Below are positions 47,301-55,183 of a stretch of DNA of 64,000 nucleotides, in pieces; within the stretch, counting starts at the first letter, position 1, and each line of letters begins with the position of its first letter. Origin of the DNA: Acanthaster planci (lineage: Eukaryota; Echinodermata; Asteroidea; Valvatida; Acanthasteridae); the NCBI RefSeq assembly GCF_001949145.1, contig NW_019091360.1, positions 984,613 to 1,048,612 on the forward strand, in the 5' to 3' direction. The notes beneath the pieces are model-generated. The model did no database searches and was not told where the DNA came from. It saw only the letters and a program-made list of their open reading frames with translations. The translations under genes were made by a program, and so were the position numbers.

Positions 47301-50265
47301 TAACCCTAACAGTACCGGGTGTTGTTTGGCTTAGACTACTCAGGACTACAAAATACTACATAACACTCTAAGCCTGAAGGACCTAGCGCTACAAATTACT
47401 ACTTTTGGCTAGGTTTATTCCACTGTTACTCGTAGAGGACAATGAAACCATGCATTCATAGTGCCACAGCACTGTATGGTACATTGTCTTCTCTGTTGTG
47501 TTTTATGGCTTCAGAGAATAATAATGTCATATCCTCTTACAAGCGACAGGGCTGAGTACTATATTTTACTACTAAGTAGTACTTTGTAGCATTCGGGACT
47601 GTTAGGGTTAATGGTAAAAGTCTGAATGTTGGTGTGAAGGATGATCCTTGTAGTTACATGTACTTTAAAATAATATAATAATTCCTGCTACAACTGTATC
47701 CTTCATGAGGTATGTCAAGGTACTAGTGTGTTTAAAAATTTGTTTTCCGGCAAATCTGAGTCTGGTGATATAAGACTGACTTTCTTGTAAATTTTGCTGT
47801 GGGAAATCGTCACAATCAGAGGTTGATAAGTTAGACCTGTGGCCACTGGTTACCACAACCAAAGGAACACTAATGATCAGTCCATTGATTTTCCTTTTGT
47901 AATCAAGCAAATCCTGTGTCAAACAGCACATTTTGAATATAATGGACTCTGAACTTCCTTCACTGTGAATTAAACAACTAAAACATGCCTTACATGTATA
48001 TCTGGGAACATAGGTAATTTAATATCCAACGATCTTGACAAAACACTCCCCCAAATAGTGAACAGAACAGAACATAGATGAATAGGATATTGTAGAAAGG
48101 ATAACATTTCAGGACTGCAAATGTCAACATTATATGCTTTTTTCCTTGAATCGTCTTAATTTTGTCCAACTCACAAACCGCACGACCACAAGTGCCAAAG
48201 TCACTTGAAGAAAGAAGTAATTAATTACATGGCTTGTAATTTGAGACGTGTTGCTGGAAAGTCACTTCCATCTTAAAGGTCAAGAAAGTTGCTAGGGGTA
48301 TTGAGTACAAACCTTGACTGTGTCATTCGGTGACAATGATCCGATACGGAGAGGTTTGAGGAACTTCCTGACGATTTTCTTGTCAGGATGAAAGGCAACA
48401 AAGGGATCCTAAAGGTGACAGGAAATTGGAGATGACACTATTCAAAGTAGACTGAATTGAAGTCAGTTGTCACTTGTGCAAGGCTTTTTGATGCCTTAGT
48501 CAAAGGGATTTAGAAGAAATACAGGGATTTCTGTAAATTGAACATTTCTAAAGATAAGTTCTACTTTCATTTTTTTGAGGATTACTTTTTGGGTCTGACC
48601 CATCTGTCATTTTTTTTTCCATTATAATACAAGTATAACTGTATGCTGATATTTCTAATGACAAAACAGTAAAATGAAAGCAAAATGGTTTACTTCTGGA
48701 CGCTAAAAGCCATAGATTAATTGTTTAATGTACGTTCTTCAACAATAGTTGGCAATGTTTGCAAGGCAAATTTGTACAAGGCAGGTCAAAGCCTCAAGTC
48801 AAAGTGTAACTGGAGTCTAATTCCAGTCTTTGTGACCAATTCCACAACACTGCCAATAAGCCACTTGCGAGTTAAATTTGAGTAAAATCTGGTACACTGT
48901 GTTATCCCATTGCACAGAAATGTAACAATTTAATTTCCCCAGACTAAGACACTGTTGCTATACCTCGTGATTCGGGGCAAGCTTTTGCACAGCGACCACC
49001 ATCTCTGGAATGGACTGGTTCCTTTGTGCTGTTCTTATCCATTGAGAACAATGTATTGTGGCAAGGCGTCTCTTATGTTACTAAGCAAAAGCTTGCCCTG
49101 AATCACGAGGTATACCGCTAGCAACAGTGGTTTTAGTATGGAGAATTCAAGTTGTTACATGTATGTTCACGTGAATTTAAAGAACTCAGTGTACCAGAGT
49201 TTATTCAAATTTAACTCGCAAATGGCTTATTGTAGCCAACAATTCTTGTTGGTGACCAATCCCGTTTTTAACCATTTGGCCATTGTGGCATGGTTTCTGT
49301 TATTGCCACTTGTTTGATGAGGCCTCCAAGGCAATCAAAGTCACCGGCCAATAACGGGCAACATACATGTAACACAACACTGGACTTGTGATATTCATCA
49401 CAATTTAATGGCAACTTCATTTACACATGGCAATTATGGCAGTCTTTAGCTGGGGGAAGGGAAGAGATTCACCCCATGGCTGTGAGGAGGTCTCACCACT
49501 TGAAAATCAGACCTTAATGTTAGGCCACCAGGCTGGCACCTGTGAGCTGTATCATACATGTATGTGACCCGCTCTGCAAAAAAGGGTATTAAGTCACGCT
49601 GTGCCAAAACACGTAATGACCTGTTCTATTTGAAGAGGGCAAAATTTCTTCAAAAATGTGGTGCTGTGTTTTTTCCTTTAATAGCTTCTATAATATTTAT
49701 ATTTTCAGAATTTGTGACTACAAACACTCATACTGAGGATCAAAGATGAAAAATTGATCATTCAGTAAGAAATCCTGTAAAGCATTGTGTTTCCAAGCGC
49801 TACACTTTATGAGCTTTTTCTAGAATGGTGCTTTTATTGAATACGAAAATGTGGATATACAAATGTCCATATATCTCCAGAACGCAGTGCACTACAGGGG
49901 GTCATTCATGTATCAAATTGTAACTTTTGATGTACAGAATCCAGCCATATCACAAGCTTGTAACCTGAATCTGGCGACTTATTACCCATTTTTCTAGAGT
50001 AAGTCACATAGCACTGCTCAATGTTTACAATGACCTGCAATGAAGCTTGTTAAAGTCTACTTACAGTGGCATCTTCCCCAGCGTAGTGGGACAGCACCTT
50101 GAGTCCCCCTGGGTGTCTCTTCACCCACTGGGAGACATCATACACTCCATCCTCAATCACAACCCACTTGTCTGTCCGAGTGCTGTGCTTTTTCACTTCA
50201 TCCCATGAGTAGTAACCGTGTTTATTGACCTCTGACACACCTTGACCTTGATGACCTTTACCCAT
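38268..50265 (-). CDS. FADS: Desaturase gene C: front-end fatty acyl desaturase with cytochrome b5 domain, 10 coding exons
   Basis: Coding exons: 50265-50065, 48408-48313, 46803-46606, 46201-46100, 44152-43966, 42669-42593, 42449-42352, 41149-40973, 39233-39108, 38319-38268. The total is 1314 bases, 437 residues plus TAA, and every exon has the same length and phase as in gene A. The b5 domain has HPGG (51-54) and AFHPD; the boxes are HDLGH (173-177), HFQHH (210-214) and QIEHH (375-379). Residue 325 is His (ESHWFVW), as in gene A and vertebrate FADS2, while the C-terminus SGQLWYDAY is closer to gene B. An intact, probably active enzyme is inferred, of unknown double-bond position. Introns 1 and 8 carry two copies of one MITE in opposite orientation. 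Intron 4 has an inverted-repeat array and intron 5 a nested palindrome. It is the first gene of the array in the direction of transcription, and the palindrome-rich 51.4-55.2 kb lies upstream of it. Confidence 0.95.
39108..39233 (-). CDS. FADS: Gene C coding exon 9
   Basis: It completes QIEHH, then [20 protein letters not shown] and [21 protein letters not shown]. It ends in TA of a Tyr codon where A and B have Arg. 126 bases, acceptor GTTACAG, donor TA|GTAAG. Confidence 0.94.
39621..39983 (+). mobile_element. MITE copy 1, gene C intron 8
   Basis: Long inverted ends: AAGCCATTTGCGAGTTAAAT with AAAATCTGGTACAC at the left, and GTGTACCAGATTTTATTCAA ending AAGTGGCTT at the right. A second inner inverted pair (GGGGCAAGCTTTTGC and GCAAAAGCTTGCCCC) flanks a centre with no open frame. 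The matching copy is at 48854-49232. No clear target-site duplication could be assigned. Confidence 0.75.
40973..41149 (-). CDS. FADS: Gene C coding exon 8 (histidine box 3, first part)
   Basis: [20 protein letters not shown] through [14 protein letters not shown] plus CA. It keeps the [13 protein letters not shown] block unaltered. Acceptor TTTCAG, donor CA|GTAAG. Confidence 0.95.
41321..41400. repeat. Fragment of a dispersed repeat, gene C intron 7
   Basis: AATCCGCTCTGAGCAGGAAC, AAAAGAGGATGTG and TTTGGTACTCACGCAC match the order at 5448-5510. Confidence 0.4.
42352..42449 (-). CDS. FADS: Gene C coding exon 7
   Basis: [20 protein letters not shown] then [12 protein letters not shown] plus AG of an Arg codon. 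Hydrophobic. Acceptor CCCAAG, donor AG|GTATA. Confidence 0.92.
42593..42669 (-). CDS. FADS: Gene C coding exon 6
   Basis: Two bases complete Ile, then [20 protein letters not shown] and KKVWT. The GPPLL motif matches vertebrate FADS (IGPPLL) better than genes A and B do. 77 bases, donor ACT|GTAAG. Confidence 0.93.
42837..42946. repeat. Nested palindrome in gene C intron 5
   Basis: The 28-base block 42857-42884 (CCAGTCTTAAATG, TA, CATTTAAGACTGG) is an exact palindrome. Outside it, 42837-42856 and 42927-42946 (GGGAATAAATATTTGCTTGG and its reverse complement with one mismatch) form a second inverted pair. Confidence 0.8.
43966..44152 (-). CDS. FADS: Gene C coding exon 5 (histidine box 2)
   Basis: [20 protein letters not shown] opens the exon; HFQHH at 44122-44108. 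It ends [14 protein letters not shown] plus one base. 187 bases, donor A|GTAAG. Confidence 0.95.
45220..45445. repeat. Inverted and tandem repeat array in gene C intron 4
   Basis: GAGATATCTCT-type palindromes recur at least four times. GTGCAAAGTGAACATTTAAT (from 45293) is inverted at 45328-45353, and a third partial copy lies near 45405-45440 as TTCACGATTAAATGTCAACT. Confidence 0.6.
46100..46201 (-). CDS. FADS: Gene C coding exon 4 (histidine box 1)
   Basis: [20 protein letters not shown] then [19 protein letters not shown] at 46180-46166. AQAGWLQHD is identical to the vertebrate FADS consensus at this site. Acceptor CCCCAG, donor AAG|GTAAG. Confidence 0.95.
46606..46803 (-). CDS. FADS: Gene C coding exon 3
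   Basis: [20 protein letters not shown], then hydrophobic stretches around [18 protein letters not shown] and [14 protein letters not shown]. 66 codons. Acceptor ACCCAG, donor CAG|GTGAT. Confidence 0.94.
48313..48408 (-). CDS. FADS: Gene C coding exon 2
   Basis: [20 protein letters not shown] then [12 protein letters not shown], 32 codons. The first residue pair DP matches vertebrate FADS1. Acceptor TTTAG; the donor AAG|GTTTG is the weakest of the gene but keeps GT. Confidence 0.93.
48854..49232 (-). mobile_element. MITE copy 2, gene C intron 1
   Basis: This copy of the element at 39621-39983 is in the opposite orientation. Its ends are CAATAAGCCACTTGCGAG and CTCGCAAATGGCTTATTG. The internal ATTGAGAACAATGTATTGTG block and both inner HindIII-like AAGCTT arms are kept. 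Confidence 0.75.
50065..50265 (-). CDS. FADS: Gene C coding exon 1 (cytochrome b5)
   Basis: [20 protein letters not shown] opens the exon; HPGG is at 50115-50104. The frame is open to an ATG nine codons upstream, but the MGKG start is shared by all paralogues and chosen here. The half nearest the donor is almost identical to gene A exon 1. Donor ACT|GTAAG. An AG at 50279-50278 could be a 5' UTR acceptor. Confidence 0.94.
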
Positions 50266-50277
50266 GATGTCAATTGC

Positions 50278-51380
50278 CTTTGATACAGGCACACATACCT
50301 AAATTTACCTACACACATAAGGAATACAACAACAAAAATTTTGACAAAGGTTTAAATTCATTAGGAGAAAAATCCCAGTACAGAGTACATGTAGGTGGAG
50401 AACTATTTTGAACTATTTGATGAATTGAAAAACACATTTTTGGGTTTTGAATATACTCGTACATTATGTATGTAGAATTTGCAAATCATAAAAACTAAAT
50501 GGAACAAAAAACCTCTTACAATAGCAAAACAAGCAGGTTCATTTTCAGAGGGGGGGTGTTAATAAACTGCATCAAACAGACCCTACTGACAGGGATTTGC
50601 TTGGAATTTGCTTGTTTTTGTCCTTTTTAATATTTAACAGGTGTTCCAGTGTACAAAGCCACCATCTAGACACAATCCTGCATTCAAACTCTCTTGCCTG
50701 GTTACACATTTCAAACAATCTTTTCTTGACTATTTTGGGTATTGTGTATACTGAAACACAGAAGTGAACACCGAGCTGGCAGGACCTTGTGTTTGAACAG
50801 CCGGTTTCTATGAATAAAGGGAACCAATGCTAGCCCATTACATTTATACCTTAATGGTTATACAACTTCTGCATCTGTGCTGTACAAAATGCCCTATTGC
50901 ACTATCACAGTTTATTCAACTCATCTGGTTTAATCAAATGTTTTCTTTGCGTAAATGTACACTGTACATAAACTGCATGTGTTCACACCACAGAGCTATA
51001 TTTAATTACTAAAGCGCTGACTATTCATTCTCCGCATGGAGCAAATTTGACACCATCCTGGGTGCAGACATTTTCAATCCATGTGCGTGCTTTTAGAACA
51101 TTCGAAATCCTATCTAATGTGTCCAATTAGGTACTCTAAATGCAACACGCATTGGGAATTGGTAAAATCTACTTAAAAAAGTCACAGCCAAATTATCTAC
51201 AGACCATACACGCATGCGTTGTTTACTCAGAGCAAGATGAAATGCTCATTTATTGACTGTAAATGCTTAATGTACAGCGTGTACGTACATGCACATAATG
51301 GTGCACAAATTTACGCCACGTAACTGTATATTTTTTATAAGCTTTTGAGAAGAGGAATAGAAAATCAAAGGTAAATTGGC
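50278..51380. other. Upstream flank of gene C
   Basis: The region is AT-rich with no gene. A non-coding first exon of gene C is expected somewhere upstream, by analogy with A and B, but no donor here stands out. A candidate at 53859 (GGAG|GTAAGG on the - strand) is too weakly supported to call. Confidence 0.4.
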
Positions 51381-51560
51381 TTTGCTCCTAACCACATCGC
51401 CCCATTGCCACTTCCCCCCATTTCTACTTTGCCCCTAACCACATCGCCCCATAGCCACTTCCCCCCATTTCCACTTTGCCCCTAACCACATCGCCCCATT
51501 GCCACTTCCCCCATTTCCACTTTGCTCCTAACCACATCGCCCCATTGCCACTTCGCCCTG
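51381..51560. repeat. 47-bp tandem repeat, about 3.9 copies
   Basis: Units start at 51381, 51428, 51475 and 51521, each with TTTGCYCCTAACCACATCGC, CCCAT, GCCACTTCCCCC and ATTTCYAC. The units are more than 90% alike, so the array is young. Confidence 0.9.
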
Positions 51561-52195
51561 ATGTACATGTAAACTTTAACGTCTATGGGTTTAGTTTTAA
51601 CCTAAGAGTACTGCTGAAGGATACAATGTCAACAGTTTATCTGCCCAGCCAAACTAAAGATTCAAATTCAGGCAGTTTGCTAAAGAAAATGTTACAATAA
51701 ACATGATCATCCTATCATTATGGAGTCAAGTCATGCGGCCAGGCAATAAGGCCTAAATGTAGTGAAATCATCGGCGCTATAAGGAGTGAAGTTATGCTGA
51801 AAATGTACTGACTGTACACAGTATGTGCCTAGTTTCACCAAAATATAATCATTGAAAGTTTAGGGTTGCTATGTGATTCTTAAGTGATTATAATTACTAA
51901 AGGAAGATGAAAGGAGAGACGCATTTTATTCTGTCTTCTAAAGTCAACTTTGTTTGGAAACAGAGTCACAAGGAAGGCCTAGTGGCTCAAACGAAAGGAT
52001 TAAAATGGAAGAGAATACGGAGCCATGGCAGCCTACATATAGGGGATCACTAGAAGACTACAGGAGAAACTTAAATGACAATTTTAAGAAATGATATCTT
52101 TTCTTTCATTATTCCAATGCTATTATCAAATCCATTGTCACGTGGTGTCAATCAATGACACAAGAAAGACGCCTTGTTTGTCTTTGTGCCAGAAT

Positions 52196-52340
52196 TTCCT
52201 GGGGAGAAGCGGCAATGGGGCAAAGTGGGGGCAGGGCTATGTGGGGATGGGACGAAGTGGGGATGGGGCAAAATGACTATGGGGTGAGGTGGTTAGAGGC
52301 GAAGTGACATGGGGTGAAGTGGAAACGGGGCAAAGTGACC
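52196..52340. repeat. Degenerate inverted counterpart of the 47-bp array
   Basis: GGGGCAAAGTGG, GGGGATGGGACGAAGTGGGG and GGGGTGAGGTGGTTAG are reverse-complement versions of the AACCACATCGCCCC / CCACTTTGCCCC units at 51381-51560. The two blocks may be the arms of one foldback element with a loop of about 635 bases. Confidence 0.6.
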
Positions 52341-52678
52341 AACACCCCTCAGAACAGAATTCATGGAATTGAATCGTATGTTCGTCAATTTGCTCATGAA
52401 TGTAATCTTATGAGGTGTAGGTGCATGGTCTATTTCTGGGAAGAACGTGGGAATTATTGGTCCCTACATCAAAGAAACAGTAATTGCTGCCACTTCCCCT
52501 TAACCATGCCGTAGGCCTACATGTATTTCATTTGATTGACTGGTCTACAATATAAACCATGATGTACATCATGATGGGCCAAGCCCAGCGGACATTGGCT
52601 ACAATGCACTGCGACTAACATCCAAGATGTAAAGTCTTCCTACCAAAGCGAAATTTGTTTCAACTTTTCTTTCTCATA

Positions 52679-53263
52679 TTTTTACCTGGCATAGGCAGCT
52701 CAAACATCATTTACAAATGCCTTGTATCCCAAATTCCATAAATGCTGTGTTGAAATTTCTAACTACACCCGTTGACGACGTATTTTGCAGGAAATTTAGC
52801 ACAACTCCACTCTTTCCGTCGTGCACGATCTACCTTCGCCCAGTAGTAAGTTGTACATGCGCGAAATGCATAGCAACTGACCACCCATTACACATGCACG
52901 GAGGAGCCTTGGGAGTGAATAAGTTACAGATAACTGACAAAATGTGGGTCGCCGGGCCTTAAAGTCAATGAAAATTTGTGGTTTTGGGGCTGATTTTTCT
53001 CTATTTGTGTGTTTTGAGTACAGCACCATGTCCACACATGCGTAAGGGGCAGTCAGTTGCTATGCATTTTGCGCTTGTGCAAATGTATACAAGACGAATA
53101 TAGCTTATTCACAACGGAAAATGTGAAGTTGCGCTAAATTTCCTGCAAAATATGTCATATGTGGGCGTATTTACTAAATTGAGTCATTTCAACACAGCAT
53201 TTATGGAATTCGGGATACAAGGCACTTGTGAATGACATTTGAGCTGCCTCCACCAGGTAAAAC
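52679..53263. mobile_element. Foldback element, ~585-bp imperfect palindrome
   Basis: The left arm has GGCAGCTCAAACATCATTTA, TGCCTTGTATCCC, ATTCCATAAATGCTGTGTTG and AATGCATAGCAACTGAC. All recur in reverse complement in the same order from the right end. The centre is near 52975. There is no transposase frame; weakly open frames run through both arms because of the palindrome. Confidence 0.8.
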
Positions 53264-53543
53264 TAAAAATGTGACAACAAAGTTTGAAAAAATTTTGCAT
53301 TGTACGAGCATGACGAGGACTACATAGGCCTACCCTGGATGTCAGTGGTAGTGTAATGAGAATGTTAAATGAAGACAACGTCCAAACCTGCCAACCTGGC
53401 CCTGGGCTAATGTAGGACCTAACGTTAGGCCTAAAATAGGCTGAGTAACTTTTTTAAAATATGGACATGGTCAGGCGATAGTACCACCCGACCATGTCGA
53501 AATGTTTAAAAAGGCGATTTGAATTTGTAGATGTAGTAGGGCC

Positions 53544-53663
53544 AGCTCTACTAAGTGGAGCATTAGTACTGTTCCCCTTTTTCGATTTTGGACGGGAGTA
53601 TGACGATCCCGTCCAAAATTGAAAAAGATGAATACTCACGCTCCACTTACAGGTAGTAGAGCT
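53544..53663. repeat. Short foldback element
   Basis: AGCTCTACTAAGTGGAGCAT through TCGATTTTGGACGG (53544-53595) is inverted at 53609-53663 around a 13-base loop. The inner 14 bases pair with a single mismatch. Confidence 0.75.
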
Positions 53664-54154
53664 AATGTAGAACATGATGATGTACGCCTAGGTCCAAGTT
53701 AGGCCTAGGCCTACTCGGACCATGGAGGAAGGTCCATGCTCGGACTAAGCCTAACCATGGAGGTGTGATTCTACCTCGATGGCCTAACTCAGTAACTGAC
53801 ATGACTGACAAAGCACTACTGCCACTAGGCATGCTAGGACTGGGCCGGGCCTCCTTACCTCCAAAAATTTTTCTTCTGTATCCAATCGCTTCCAGGAGAA
53901 CCAGAAATGCTAGATTACAGCACGGCCATGGGCGGTAGAGGTGCACGTATTTATTAATCAGACAATGACATGCACTGAGCTCATACTATGTCAAAGAGCA
54001 GGGCGTATCTAGGGAAACGGAAAAGGAGGCCATTATCGGAACAGCACTACTTCCTTGGCGCTTTTTGTTAGAACACATGATGGCGCCCTGCGGCTTGTTC
54101 ACACCAAGGCTGCGTCCAGTCTGTATCTGCAAGTGTTGTCCAGCAATTATGGAG

Positions 54155-55183
54155 GACGAAAAGTGGCCATCTGCTTTTCTGCTATCAAAGTAGTAGAAAA
54201 GCTGGTAACATGCAATTTTGACTTTTCTACTTTTCTGCCACCTCAAAAAGCAGAACGAGCATTGTTTGGTTAGGCCTATGCATTTTTCTATTTTTCTGCT
54301 TTTCTGCTTCAAAAAAGGCAGGTTTTACTTTTTCTTTGTTCGCTTACGGCCAAAAAGCGGCCATCTGCTTTTCTCCTTTTGAACAGGCAGAAAAGAGGAT
54401 CGAACGTTTGACAACAACCGTGAATTCTACTTTTTTGCTTTTTTGATACCGGAAGAGCAATGTTACATTGGCGGCCGAAAAGTGGCCATCTGCTTTTCTG
54501 CCTTCCAAGGGTCGTGAACGGGGTCGTGAACCTCAGGTTATGACCGTTTCCTTTCTTGGGGATTGAAGACGTATAAACCAATAATCACAGTCCACCTATC
54601 TTTTATAATGAAAGATTCACATGTTTTCCTTGGACCAAGCAAGCTTGTGTGTCTATACCTGTAAAACTGTGTTTCCTTTGAGATGCTGGTTTCTCTGCCT
54701 CACAGGGACAATGATACTGCCGTATGGCATTGTTCCGCAGAAAACATGTTTGAGCAGTGGTTTCTATACATCTTCATTCCCCAGAACGGAAACGGTGGTA
54801 ACCTACAGGTTCATGGCCCCATTCACGGCCCACTGAGGACAGAAAAGATGGTCACTTTTCGGCCACCTATGTAAAATCTGCTTCTCCGGTATCACAAAAG
54901 CAGAAAAGATGAATTCACGGTTGTCGTCAAAACGTTCAATCCACTTTCCTGCTTGTTTGATATGTAAAAAGCAGATGGCCAATTTTCGGCCGCCATCAAA
55001 AAGAGGAAAGTAAAACTACATTTGTAGAAGCAGGAAAGTGGACAAATGCATTACAATAAAATGGCCATTCTGCTTTTGAGGTAGCAGAAAAGTGGAAAAG
55101 TCAAAATTGCATGTTTCAAAGACGTAGAATCCGTAATTGTCTACTATTCTGATGGCAGAAAAGCAGATGGCCACTTTTCGTAC
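54155..55183. mobile_element. Foldback element, ~1.03-kb imperfect palindrome with internal subrepeats
   Basis: The left arm 54155-54580 and right arm 54758-55183 are reverse complements over their length. Landmarks include GACGAAAAGTGGCCATCTGC at both ends, GGCGGCCGAAAAGTGGCCAT internally, and ACCGTTTCCTTTCTTGGGGA next to the 177-base loop. Within each arm a unit close to AAAAGTGGCCATCTGCTTTT is repeated several times. No transposase is encoded. Confidence 0.85.

Noticed and set aside
51381-51560. CRISPR-like array
   Set aside because: Contiguous 47-bp units without unique spacers in an animal genome: an ordinary tandem repeat.
52717-53378. Two open frames sharing the residues CIPNSINAVLK on opposite strands
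   Set aside because: The identity is caused by the two arms of the palindromic element 52679-53263, not by a gene.
53662-53946. 94-codon - strand frame upstream of gene C, with a donor at its end
   Set aside because: Composition is driven by repeated TAGGCCTA motifs and there is no family match; a non-coding exon of gene C is possible but not supported.
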